A stretch of 13,038 nt of DNA from an uncultured Ruminococcus sp. (GCA_900553675.1 USEH01000045.1:1-13038), one strand, 5' to 3'. Counted from the first letter of the stretch, positions 6,464-12,816 are shown. The notes: a model not told the origin generated them from the sequence alone. Numbers and translations are program-made.

Positions 6464-8188
6464 ATGAAATGTAAAAAACAGCTTTTAGCCGGAATAGTGG
6501 CTCTTGTTGCCGCTGTTTCTGCTCCGGTGCAGGCATATGCCGATACCGGCAACAGCATAACCGTCAACCCCGAAAAGACGGTCTGCGAGATATCGCCGTA
6601 CATCTACGGCATAAACAGCGGTGCTGACACAACCAAGGTAACGGCAAAATCCGACCGGATAGGCGGCAACAGATTGACTGCCTATAACTGGGAGAACAAT
6701 GTTTCAAACGCCGGCTCGGACTGGCACCACACATCGGATATGTACTTGGTCAACAACGTGGATGAAAAGCTTAAGACAGCTCCAGGCGGAGTGGCCTTGG
6801 ACGCCGCAGAAACCATCTCCGAAAGCAAGATTCCGTACGGACTTTTAACTCTGCAAATGCTGGGATACGTCTCTTCAGAAAAGCAGGGAGAGGTCAGCGA
6901 GAAGAACGCCGCGCCCTCAAGCTGGTGGTGCAAGGTTGAAAACCGCAAGGGCAGCGAATTCTCGATGACTCCCGACCTGACCGACGGCGTGGTTTATACC
7001 GACGAATACCTGAAGTATCTCTTTAAAAAGCTGGGCAAATCAGACGGCAAAAAGGGCTTTAAAGGCTATGCTCTCGACAATGAGCCCGTGCTGTGGATGC
7101 ACACTCACAGCCGCATACAGGCTGAACCGCTCAACTGCACAGAGCTTATAGAAAAAAGCGTCGACCTTGCCTCGGTAGTAAAGGATATGGACGAGGGCGC
7201 AGACGTTTTCGGTCCGGCGCTTTACGGATATTCTGCATTCAACAACTTCACCGACACTCCGGACTGGAAAAAGATAAAGTCCGACAACGGCTATCGCTGG
7301 TTTATCGACTATTATCTTGATTCCATGAAAAAAGCAGAGGATGAACAGGGCAGACGACTTTTAGACGTTTTAGACCTTCACTTCTACACCGAGGCAAAGG
7401 GCGTCTGCGGTGAGCGCTCCTGCAATCATTACGACAACGACGGCTGCATTCAGGCAAGGCTGGACAGTGTGCGCTCGCTTTTTGAAGAAGGCTATCGCGA
7501 AAACAGCTGGATTGTTGACACCGGCGCAGAGTTCTTCCCGCTGCTGCCGAACGTTGAGCAGTCGATTTCGCAGTACTATCCCGGAACCAAATTGGCGTTT
7601 ACCGAATACAACTTCGACGGCGGAGATCACATTTCTGGAGCGGTTGCACAGGCGGATACACTGGGAATTTTCGCGGAGCACGGCGTTTATTTTGCAAGCA
7701 TATGGGCGTTTGACAACTGCGATTATCAGTTCAGCGCGATAAATATGTTCACAAATTACGACGGCAAGGGCAGCGGCTTCGGAGATACTCTTGTTGAAAG
7801 CCAGAGCTTTGACAGAAACGCAGTGTCGGTCTACTCGGCAATCGACTCTAAGGACAGCGGCAAGCTCAGGATTATCGCCATCAACAAATCGATTCACGAT
7901 TCTACACCGGTCAGCATTTCAATCGCCGGCGAAAAGGAGTACACCTCCGCAAAGGTATACTCGCTTTACGGCGACACCCCCGAAATCCGCAGGCTGGAGG
8001 ATATTCCGCAGATAACAGGCAACAGCTTTGAATATCAGCTTGAGCCGCTTTCCGTAACCGAATTTGAGATTGAAATAAAGGGCGGAGGCAGGCAGCTATC
8101 CACCGCCGCAGTGTGCGCAGGGGCGGCAGTACTGGCACTGCTGATTGCAGCAATAGCAGTTGCGGCAGTAAAACACAGAAAGAAATAA
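6464..8188 (+). CDS. Glycoside hydrolase family 44 beta-glucanase, secreted and membrane-anchored
   Basis: A 574-residue exported enzyme. Residues 1-26 form a signal peptide (KCKK, hydrophobic core, A-Y-A cleavage site). The body matches GH44, a family of beta-1,4-endoglucanases and xyloglucanases. It opens with ISPYIYGINSG, then RIGGNRLTAYNWENN and SNAGSDWHHTSD, the family hallmark. By family analogy E207 in ALDNEPVLW is the acid/base and E381 in AFTEYNFDGG the nucleophile. A beta-rich segment follows (about 450-540), then a Gly-rich linker, one hydrophobic helix (about 547-568) and KHRKK, which should hold the enzyme on the outer face of the membrane. There is no dockerin, carbohydrate-binding module or LPxTG. 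A GAAAGGA site lies 8 bp before the ATG. A terminator follows directly. Likely substrates are cellulose-type beta-glucan or xyloglucan. Confidence 0.93.
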   Translation: MKCKKQLLAGIVALVAAVSAPVQAYADTGNSITVNPEKTVCEISPYIYGINSGADTTKVTAKSDRIGGNRLTAYNWENNVSNAGSDWHHTSDMYLVNNVDEKLKTAPGGVALDAAETISESKIPYGLLTLQMLGYVSSEKQGEVSEKNAAPSSWWCKVENRKGSEFSMTPDLTDGVVYTDEYLKYLFKKLGKSDGKKGFKGYALDNEPVLWMHTHSRIQAEPLNCTELIEKSVDLASVVKDMDEGADVFGPALYGYSAFNNFTDTPDWKKIKSDNGYRWFIDYYLDSMKKAEDEQGRRLLDVLDLHFYTEAKGVCGERSCNHYDNDGCIQARLDSVRSLFEEGYRENSWIVDTGAEFFPLLPNVEQSISQYYPGTKLAFTEYNFDGGDHISGAVAQADTLGIFAEHGVYFASIWAFDNCDYQFSAINMFTNYDGKGSGFGDTLVESQSFDRNAVSVYSAIDSKDSGKLRIIAINKSIHDSTPVSISIAGEKEYTSAKVYSLYGDTPEIRRLEDIPQITGNSFEYQLEPLSVTEFEIEIKGGGRQLSTAAVCAGAAVLALLIAAIAVAAVKHRKK

Positions 8189-8198
8189 GATGAAACAA

Positions 8199-8242
8199 AC
8201 CCGCTCTCAGCAGGAAAATCCGATTGAGAGCGGGTATTTTTT
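8199..8242 (+). terminator. Terminator between convergent genes (GH44 and YvyF-like)
   Basis: ACCCGCTCTCA at 8199-8209 pairs perfectly with TGAGAGCGGGT at 8225-8235, with a 15-nt loop. The tail ATTTTTTG follows. On the other strand the flank reads GTTTGTTTC, so it may also stop the convergent minus-strand gene, though less strongly. Confidence 0.9.
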
Positions 8243-8261
8243 GCGGTCACCGACCGTTCTT

Positions 8262-8564
8262 TTATCTGCACTTTGCGCAATACCGTCCCGATTTAATCGG
8301 CGCGCCACACTTTTCGCAGTATACTCTTATCGGGGATTCATCCGGAAAGCTCAGCACTGCCTCCCTTGCCCATTTTCTGATATCGTTTGCAGATACTCCG
8401 CAAGCGTTGGAAACCTCCTCAATTTTAGCGGCGGGATGCTCTGCAATATAGCCTTTTTCCTTGCCAAGCAGCTCATCCTGCTTTTTCAGACAGTCGGGGC
8501 AGACGCTTTTTCCCCCAACGCTGTTAAACAAACGACCGCAGACCTTGCAATTTTTTACATCCAT
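8262..8564 (-). CDS. YvyF-like protein: zinc ribbon, helix-turn-helix, zinc ribbon
   Basis: A 100-residue protein with a cysteine pair at each end of two fingers. C6/C9 and C22/C25 form an N-terminal zinc ribbon, and C83/C86 and C96/C99 form a C-terminal one. Between them, residues about 45-70 (KIEEVSNACGVSANDIRKWARE) look like a MerR- or MarR-style helix-turn-helix. This arrangement resembles the YvyF family, first named from flagellar operons of Bacillus; the exact role is not established. No flagellar gene is nearby, so a flagellar function should not be assumed. It lies downstream of rpsR, beyond that gene's terminator, with only a weak GAGAG ribosome site, so expression may depend on read-through or an unseen promoter. 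Confidence 0.75.
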   Translation of the reverse strand: MDVKNCKVCGRLFNSVGGKSVCPDCLKKQDELLGKEKGYIAEHPAAKIEEVSNACGVSANDIRKWAREAVLSFPDESPIRVYCEKCGAPIKSGRYCAKCR

Positions 8565-8585
8565 AATAGTCTCTCGCTTTCAAAG

Positions 8586-8620
8586 AAAATAAAAAGGGCG
8601 CCCATTATTTCGGACACCCT
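8586..8620 (-). terminator. Terminator of the rpsF-ssb-rpsR operon
   Basis: On the minus strand AGGGTGTCC (8620-8612) pairs with GGGCGCCCT (8603-8595) using two G-U pairs, with an 8-nt loop. It is followed by TTTTTATTTTC. It begins about 25 bases after the rpsR stop and ends about 20 bases before the YvyF-like ATG. Confidence 0.82.
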
Positions 8621-8644
8621 AAAGTTTGCATTACTGACAATAAA

Positions 8645-8893
8645 TCAATCTGCTGAATACGGCAGAAGAGCTACAAATCTTGCTCTCTTAACAGCCTTGG
8701 TAAGCTCTCTCTGATGATATGCACAGGTACCTGTAACACGTCTGGGAAGAATCTTAGCTCTTTCGGTAAGGCACTTCTTAAGCTTAGCAGTGTCCTTGTA
8801 GTCAATAGTTTCTGCTCTGTCAGCGCAGAACATGCAGACCTTTTTGTGATGTCTCTTCATGGGTCTTGCATTGTTGGTCTTTTCCATAGCCAT
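8645..8893 (-). CDS. rpsR: 30S ribosomal protein S18
   Basis: An 82-residue S18, of normal length. It binds S6 and 16S rRNA in the small-subunit platform. The family core [14 protein letters not shown] followed by [13 protein letters not shown] is intact. C20 and C23 in VCMFC, with C57 and H60 in TCAYH, give the zinc-binding form of S18 rather than the cysteine-free form. Third gene of the operon after rpsF and ssb. AAAGGAG lies 9-10 bp before the ATG at 8893; a second ATG two codons later is less well placed. A terminator follows. Confidence 0.97.
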   Translation of the reverse strand: MAMEKTNNARPMKRHHKKVCMFCADRAETIDYKDTAKLKKCLTERAKILPRRVTGTCAYHQRELTKAVKRARFVALLPYSAD

Positions 8894-8939
8894 GGTAATT
8901 TATCTCCTTTCAAAGATTTTTGCATTCTCATTAGTGGGT

Positions 8940-9434
8940 TCAGAACGGAACTCCGTCGTCGCCGAGAATTTCTTCAAAATCGTCTAAATTCCCGATTGCG
9001 ATGGGCTTCTGCGAAGGCTCGTTATACTCGGGCTGCGAAGCCTGTCTGGGAGCAGAGCTTTGATTTGAATAGCTGTTTGAATAACCGCTTGAATAGCCGG
9101 AATTTCCACCCTGCTTAGGCTCGCCGGTGAAGGAAACGCTGTCGACATAAACCTCGGTGACATAATGCTTGGTGCCGTTTTTGTCGTCGTAGGTTCTTGT
9201 TCTTAAATTACCCTCAAGAGCAATCATTCTGCCCTTGCCGAAGTACTTTGAAATGAACTCCGCCTGCTGACGCCACGCAACGCAGTTGATGAAATCAGTC
9301 TGTCTTTCTTCGCCCTGCTTTGCGTAACTGCGGTCTACCGCAACAGTAAAGCTTAATACCGATGTTCCGCCGGTGGTCTGCTTTAATTCGAGATCCTGTG
9401 TTATTCTTCCCATCAAAATTACTCTGTTCAACAT
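8940..9434 (-). CDS. ssb: Single-stranded DNA-binding protein
   Basis: A 164-residue SSB with the N-terminal OB fold (about 1-105: MLNRVILMGRI, FTVAVDRSY, DFINCVAWR, KGRMIALEGNLRTRTY), a disordered Gly/Ser/Gln/Asn-rich linker (about 108-142) and the acidic tip ending D-D-G-V-P-F, which recruits replication and repair partners. It coats single-stranded DNA as a homotetramer. Its place between rpsF and rpsR is the widespread Firmicute order, so this is the essential housekeeping copy rather than a phage or plasmid one. A GAAGGGAG site precedes the ATG at 9434. Confidence 0.97.
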   Translation of the reverse strand: MLNRVILMGRITQDLELKQTTGGTSVLSFTVAVDRSYAKQGEERQTDFINCVAWRQQAEFISKYFGKGRMIALEGNLRTRTYDDKNGTKHYVTEVYVDSVSFTGEPKQGGNSGYSSGYSNSYSNQSSAPRQASQPEYNEPSQKPIAIGNLDDFEEILGDDGVPF

Positions 9435-9480
9435 TTCGTCCGTTCTCCCTTCGTTGGTTAAGTCTTAAGCTCTTTCCCGA

Positions 9481-9771
9481 TTACTTGTTGATAACGATTG
9501 AGCGAAGCACGCCGTCGGTGATGTTAAGAACACGGCTGAGCTCTGCGGGGAAATCGGGCTTAGACTCGAAGGTATAGATAACATAGTAGCCCTCGGACTC
9601 ATAGTTGATGTCGTAAGCCAGCTTGCGCTTGCCCCACTCGTCAACCTCGGTCAAAGTAGCGTTAGCCTCGATCATTTCCTTGAACTTTGCAACCAATTCA
9701 GCAACAGCCTCGTCGCCTGCTTTCGTTGAGAATACTACCATAGACTCATAGTTTCCTGTGATTTTTGCCAT
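9481..9771 (-). CDS. rpsF: 30S ribosomal protein S6
   Basis: A 96-residue S6, the normal length; it pairs with S18 on the small subunit. Family marks are the start ITGNYESMVVFST, the central EVDEWGKRKLAYDINYESEGYYVIYTF and the C-terminal PDFPAELSRVLNITDGVLRSIV. I place the start at the ATG at 9771, because AAGGAGG at 9786-9780 is 8 bp upstream of it. The longer frame from 9804 would put 11 unrelated residues in front and run through this ribosome site. First gene of the rpsF-ssb-rpsR operon, driven by the promoter at 9832-9860, with a leader of about 55 nt. Confidence 0.96.
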   Translation of the reverse strand: MAKITGNYESMVVFSTKAGDEAVAELVAKFKEMIEANATLTEVDEWGKRKLAYDINYESEGYYVIYTFESKPDFPAELSRVLNITDGVLRSIVINK

Positions 9772-9831
9772 TAAAAGCACCTCCTTCTGGATTTCATCTA
9801 CCATCCATAGATAGACAAGGATAACAGATAG

Positions 9832-9860
9832 ATTATAACAAATCCCGCCCGAAATGTCAA
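9832..9860 (-). promoter_or_regulatory. rpsF: Consensus sigma-A promoter for rpsF-ssb-rpsR
   Basis: On the minus strand TTGACA (9860-9855), 17 bp, TATAAT (9837-9832): perfect consensus. The -35 box sits inside the loop of the hairpin at 9840-9869. The predicted start is near 9825. Confidence 0.9.
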
Positions 9861-9869
9861 GCGGGATTT
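9840..9869 (-). terminator. Hairpin after the DUF2628-like gene, overlapping the rpsF promoter
   Basis: AAATCCCGC at 9840-9848 and GCGGGATTT at 9861-9869 form a perfect 9-bp stem with a 12-nt loop. On the minus strand the tail is short (GTTATAAT), so termination would be moderate there. On the plus strand the tail is T-rich (TTGATTTTTTAG), but no plus-strand gene ends here. The likely job is to stop transcription of the gene at 9927-10904. Confidence 0.6.
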
Positions 9870-9926
9870 TTGATTTTTTAGATTTTTTCGATATATTTTC
9901 GGAATTTTACGTCCGCGCGTCCATTA

Positions 9927-10904
9927 TCACTTCGCTCCAAAGGCGACATAAGCTATCACGCAGAGAATTGCAGCATCGGCAATAAGCTGAACCGCAAGCG
10001 CGGCTATAACGTTTATCCACGACGTTCCGCCGGCAGAGGCAATCGCGGAATTGCGCGAGCCTTCCTCTAAAACGGTTGTCTTTATCCTTCCAAGGTCCTT
10101 TTTAGCCTTTCTGTAATAAAGCCTGTTTGCGAAAAGTCCGCAGGCAATGCTGATACCGTAGGAAAGGAAGTAGGTAACATTATAAAGGCTTAAATACCAC
10201 TGCTGCTCTAAAATCGAGGGCACGGCGTTGCCGCTGTAGGTGTAAACCAGATAAATCGCATATGGAATCGACAGAAGAATCTTGGTGACAAGCATCACAA
10301 TCCCCTCCGGAATCATCTTTCTGTAGAAGAAATAGAACTCCGGAAAAAGCATTGCGCTGAAATTCATTGAAACGTTGCTGTTTTTTGAGAATCTTAAAAA
10401 CTTGGGGATATAGTAATAGAAGCTCTTACCTACATATTTGGTATACTCCCCCACCGTGTTGCCGTCAACGTCGGTTTCCTTGTTGATCGGGCGGATATCG
10501 ATAAACGGCATTCCGCCGTAACCTCCGAAGCCACGACTTTCTGCCTCATCGTCCTGCTTTATGCGCTGATAGATGGTTCCTGCCGCCTTTTCCATGTTGA
10601 CCGGCGCTCCGCACTGCTTGCAGAAGGCACTTTCGGAGTCGTTCTCGGCGCCGCAGTTTTTGCAGGCGACTGTTGTGTGAACAGTGGATTCACCCGCGGC
10701 AGAGTCCTCCGAGCCTGCGTTTAAAACAACCTCAGGCTGCCAGCTCTCGCCGGATTCGTGAAGCGCGGTGTTGATGCACTTTCCCTCATTTTTATAGCAC
10801 TCTTTATGATACGGCGAACCGCATTCGGGGCACACGACAATATCATCGCGTTCGGTAAGAATACTTCTGCACGAGGTACACGGCTGCCCAATAAACTTTG
10901 ACAT
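9927..10904 (-). CDS. RING-finger and zinc-ribbon membrane protein with DUF2628-like domain
   Basis: A 325-residue protein with two N-terminal metal modules and a membrane C-terminal half. C9, C12, C25, C28, H33 and C36 follow the cross-brace spacing of a prokaryotic RING-type finger. C81/C84 and C95/C98 form a zinc ribbon (CKNCG...CKQCG). After a linker, residues about 155-325 contain hydrophobic segments at about 198-225, 240-262 and 300-323, plus the FPEFYFFYRKM stretch that recalls DUF2628 proteins. The function is unknown; similar gut Clostridia proteins are common. An AAGGAG site lies 7-8 bp before the ATG. It precedes rpsF on the same strand but has its own promoter and a hairpin between, so it is probably a separate unit. 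Confidence 0.82.
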   Translation of the reverse strand: MSKFIGQPCTSCRSILTERDDIVVCPECGSPYHKECYKNEGKCINTALHESGESWQPEVVLNAGSEDSAAGESTVHTTVACKNCGAENDSESAFCKQCGAPVNMEKAAGTIYQRIKQDDEAESRGFGGYGGMPFIDIRPINKETDVDGNTVGEYTKYVGKSFYYYIPKFLRFSKNSNVSMNFSAMLFPEFYFFYRKMIPEGIVMLVTKILLSIPYAIYLVYTYSGNAVPSILEQQWYLSLYNVTYFLSYGISIACGLFANRLYYRKAKKDLGRIKTTVLEEGSRNSAIASAGGTSWINVIAALAVQLIADAAILCVIAYVAFGAK

Positions 10905-10967
10905 ATATTAGCTCCTTAAAATTCAGTAAGATATTAAATAGTACCCTGCTGAAAATGAAATTATTAC

Positions 10968-10996
10968 ATTATAAGTATAGCACATTTTTCCGACAA
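10968..10996 (-). promoter_or_regulatory. Likely promoter for the RING/DUF2628-like gene
   Basis: On the minus strand TTGTCG (10996-10991; four of six consensus bases), a 17-bp spacer and TATAAT (10973-10968). The start would be near 10961, about 57 nt before the ATG. Confidence 0.6.
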
Positions 10997-11000
10997 TGCA

Positions 11001-11022
11001 AATGAAATTTCAAAATTTCATT
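11001..11022. promoter_or_regulatory. Palindrome between divergent promoters, possible operator
   Basis: AATGAAATTT (11001-11010), two bases (CA), then AAATTTCATT (11013-11022): a perfect 10-bp inverted repeat. It begins 5 bp upstream of the -35 box of the minus-strand promoter. An alternative pairing of ACAATG (10993-10998) with CATTGT (11019-11024) would overlap that box. Confidence 0.4.
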
Positions 11023-11091
11023 GTGTTTTCACCCAAAATGCAAATTTTACGCGATACAACCGTGCCACCGCAAAAAATCAGCAAAAAGGTC

Positions 11092-11120
11092 TTGACTTTT
11101 TCACCGAGATGTGATAATAT
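11092..11120 (+). promoter_or_regulatory. Promoter of tRNA-Arg
   Basis: TTGACT at 11092-11097 and an AT-rich -10 within GATAATAT at 11113-11120 (TAATAT gives a 17-bp spacer, GATAAT a 15-bp one). It lies directly before the tRNA, with initiation a few bases upstream of 11136. Confidence 0.7.
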
Positions 11121-11135
11121 ACTTAATTGTGGAAT

Positions 11136-11211
11136 GCGCCTGTAGCTCAGTGGATAGAGTGCCCGGCTACGAACCGGTAGGTCGTGAGTTCGAATCTCCC
11201 CAGGCGCGCCA
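11136..11211 (+). tRNA. tRNA-Arg(ACG)
   Basis: A complete 76-nt cloverleaf with encoded CCA. Acceptor stem GCGCCTG (11136-11142) pairs with CAGGCGC (11201-11207); discriminator G, then CCA. D arm is GCTC/GAGT, anticodon loop CTACGAA with anticodon ACG at 11169-11171, T loop TTCGAAT. A34 is expected to be edited to inosine by TadA, reading CGU, CGC and CGA. Two stem mismatches are seen: C11162-U11178 in the anticodon stem and U11185-C11199 in the T stem. Confidence 0.96.
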
Positions 11212-11247
11212 AAAAGAAAAGCCGCCGGCAAGGTGGCTTTTCTTTTT
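11212..11247 (+). terminator. Terminator of tRNA-Arg
   Basis: AAAAGAAAAGCCGCC pairs with GGTGGCTTTTCTTTT around the loop GGCAA (11227-11231), about 15 bp with one G-U pair. The descending arm itself supplies the T tract (11238-11247). It starts right after the CCA. Confidence 0.88.
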
Positions 11248-11250
11248 GTA

Positions 11251-11385
11251 CTTTTATCTCTTATCTTTTCTCTCTTCTCTCTTATCTTCTATGATATAGC
11301 GGCTTTTCCAGATAAAAGATAAGAGAGAAAAGTGAAAAGTGGAGGAATCGGCTTCGCCGATGGATTTTGTATGCGGCTTCGCCGC
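11251..11385. repeat. Hairpin-rich element, candidate REP/MITE-like dispersed repeat
   Basis: A pyrimidine-rich arm contains TTCTCTCTTATCTT (11275-11288), which pairs perfectly with AAGATAAGAGAGAA (11316-11329). Then AGTGAAAAGTGGAGGA is followed by two small hairpins with the same CGGCTTCGCCG core: ATCGGC-TTC-GCCGAT (11347-11361) and GCGGC-TTC-GCCGC (11373-11385). There is no open frame. The layout resembles short intergenic repeats seen in multiple copies in gut Clostridia genomes, but the copy number cannot be judged from one window. Confidence 0.5.
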
Positions 11386-11427
11386 TGAGATTGATGCTGT
11401 CACTTAATATCGCAAAGGAGAATTAAA

Positions 11428-11820
11428 ATGACATACATATTCAATAAACCCGTTTCTGTAAAAGCTCTGGCAGATTTGCGCGAATCGGTCGGATGGAACA
11501 GAATGGAGAGCGAGTACAAGAATCCTTTGCTTACTTCTTACTATCATATTGCAGTTTACGAAAAAGAAGCGCTCATCGGATATATTGATTGCGTATCAAA
11601 CGGTGTTACCGACGCGTATATTCAGGACTTAATGGTTCGTCCCGATTATCAGGGCAGAGGAATCGGCACTGATCTGATGGAAAAAATGATTGATTATTTG
11701 AAGAATAAGCACATATATATGATTTCTGTCGTTTTCGATGAAAGTCTGAAAGCTTTTTACAAAAAGTTTGGTTTTTATAATATGCTTTGCGGACAAATGG
11801 AAACGTATGATTGCGAATAA
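11428..11820 (+). CDS. GNAT-family N-acetyltransferase
   Basis: A 130-residue single-domain GNAT, slightly short for the family. It should move an acetyl group from acetyl-CoA to an amine; the substrate is not predictable. Motif A is clear: IQDLMVRPDYQGRGIGTDLM, with the CoA pyrophosphate loop Q75-G-R-G-I-G80. The C-terminal AFYKKFGFYN is the usual motif B end. AAAGGAG lies 8 bp before the ATG. The gene looks richer in A+T than the housekeeping genes to the left, as does its convergent neighbour, which hints at later acquisition of the pair. Only 34 bp separate its stop from that of the convergent kinase, and no clear terminator is seen there. Confidence 0.9.
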   Translation: MTYIFNKPVSVKALADLRESVGWNRMESEYKNPLLTSYYHIAVYEKEALIGYIDCVSNGVTDAYIQDLMVRPDYQGRGIGTDLMEKMIDYLKNKHIYMISVVFDESLKAFYKKFGFYNMLCGQMETYDCE

Positions 11821-11854
11821 AATAATGATAGTTCAGAGACCGATGGATTTAAAA

Positions 11855-12364
11855 TCAAAACAGCTCTTTGATAATCATATCCGCGCATTCAGCCGGACTG
11901 TACAAGCTTGTATCCACGTTCAAACTATACTTGATGTTTTTTGACATCAATTCGTACTGCTCATCCGACTGACTTTCATATCGATCTCCGCGAATAATAT
12001 TTCTCTTCCTGCATATTTCCAATGGACAATATACTTCAACTAAATCAAGAGGATTATTTTTCAGTATTTCCATTAGTCTCAGATAATGAGGTGATATTTC
12101 ATCTCTTTCCACCAATATTCCGTCGATAAGAACATTTTTGCCCATATCCGAGTAGAGCTTTGCAGTGTGGTACATCATAATAATAACTTCGCTGAGATAT
12201 TTCCAATAGTTTTCACGCAAGTATTTTTCCCCAACCATCTCTTGAAACAAATCATTGGCAACAACATAAAAGAATATGTCATCACGCTCCTGAAGAGCTT
12301 CAACAATCGATGTTTTTCCTGAGCTTGTAACCCCGTTCAAAAAAATGATGCGTCCTTTATCCAC
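11855..12364 (-). CDS. Chloramphenicol phosphotransferase-like P-loop kinase
   Basis: A 169-residue P-loop kinase close to the CPT family (Streptomyces enzyme about 178 residues). Walker A is G11-V-T-S-S-G-K17-T-S after the strand RIIFLN. Asp38 in ANDLF sits where the CPT catalytic Asp is expected. The middle has KNVLIDGILVE and the lid-like CPLEICRKRNIIRGDR. It would phosphorylate a small hydroxylated molecule; whether chloramphenicol is a substrate cannot be told, and most such homologues are uncharacterised. The start is GTG at 12364, with GAGGTGG a few bases upstream; an ATG at about 12378 runs into a stop after six codons. Its promoter is at 12409-12437. Confidence 0.85.
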   Translation of the reverse strand: MDKGRIIFLNGVTSSGKTSIVEALQERDDIFFYVVANDLFQEMVGEKYLRENYWKYLSEVIIMMYHTAKLYSDMGKNVLIDGILVERDEISPHYLRLMEILKNNPLDLVEVYCPLEICRKRNIIRGDRYESQSDEQYELMSKNIKYSLNVDTSLYSPAECADMIIKELF

Positions 12365-12408
12365 TATACCACCTCATTATAATTCAACTGTCACTCTGAT
12401 ATGAAACG

Positions 12409-12437
12409 ATTATACAACGCATTAACGAAAAAATCAA
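12409..12437 (-). promoter_or_regulatory. Promoter of the CPT-like kinase gene
   Basis: On the minus strand TTGATT (12437-12432), 17 bp, TATAAT (12414-12409). The start is near 12402, about 38 nt before the GTG. A second TATAAT at 12381-12376 lacks a -35. Confidence 0.65.
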
Positions 12438-12560
12438 CGCGGCATTTCTCATTGATTGTGTCAAAAATATTAAGCTTTTGTAAACTTTTAAGCATACAAG
12501 TAACGAAGCGTACCTTTTATACGTCTATATAGATAGAACATATATGAAGGATGTGACGCT

Positions 12561-12788
12561 ATGATTAAAAAGGTGCTTGCCGTCTGCCGCGGGCATGAGA
12601 TAACCGCGCAGTTTTTGGACGAGGACGAATACAATATGTATTGCCAAAAGGTAATGCGCTCGAGTCTTGACATAGCGCTTACAAATCTTTCTCTTGACGA
12701 GATTATAGAGCTATGGCAAGCAAAAAACGGCGATTGCACAGATGAAATCGCCGAGAATGTCGGAGCTGTTAAATCTGCCGGTCGATGA
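12561..12788 (+). CDS. Unrecognised 75-residue small protein
   Basis: The ATG at 12561 is preceded by GAAGGATG at about 9 bp. The product reads as a basic, hydrophobic start (MIKKVLAVC), then an acidic, probably helical body containing FLDEDEYNMYCQKV, LTNLSLDEIIELWQ and TDEIAENVG. It is soluble-looking, with two cysteines (C9, C28) but no CxxC and no membrane segment. I recognise no family. Codon use fits the neighbours and the ribosome site is fair, so I think it is a real gene. It is transcribed divergently from the CPT-like kinase and is followed at once by strong hairpins. No clear promoter is visible in 12438-12560. Confidence 0.6.
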   Translation: MIKKVLAVCRGHEITAQFLDEDEYNMYCQKVMRSSLDIALTNLSLDEIIELWQAKNGDCTDEIAENVGAVKSAGR

Positions 12789-12796
12789 GCGACCGA

Positions 12797-12816
12797 CGGT
12801 GATGCCCGCATCGCCG
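12797..12816 (+). terminator. Hairpin just after the small protein gene
   Basis: CGGTGATG (12797-12804) pairs with CATCGCCG (12809-12816) around CCCG, 8 bp with one G-U. The following bases, CACCAATTTTGC, contain only a short T run, so termination is possible but not certain. Immediately before it, GGTCG/CGACC (12780-12794) can form another small stem over the stop codon. Confidence 0.45.

Noticed and set aside
7370..7897. 175-codon minus-strand frame opposite GH44
   Set aside because: Shadow of the GH44 frame, with no ribosome site or recognisable product.
8190..8714. 174-codon plus-strand frame over the terminator and the YvyF-like gene
   Set aside because: It crosses a strong terminator and covers two real minus-strand genes.
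9772..9804. Upstream start for rpsF at 9804
   Set aside because: It would add 11 non-family residues and bury the AAGGAGG site that serves the ATG at 9771.
9772..9830. S6:S18-binding autoregulatory leader before rpsF
   Set aside because: The short leader can form only a small ATCTA/TAGAT stem, and I see no CCG element expected of the known S6:S18 leader motif.
11092..11427. Integrated mobile element using tRNA-Arg as attachment site
   Set aside because: The tRNA is intact and followed by its own terminator; no integrase and no repeated tRNA 3' end is present in the window.
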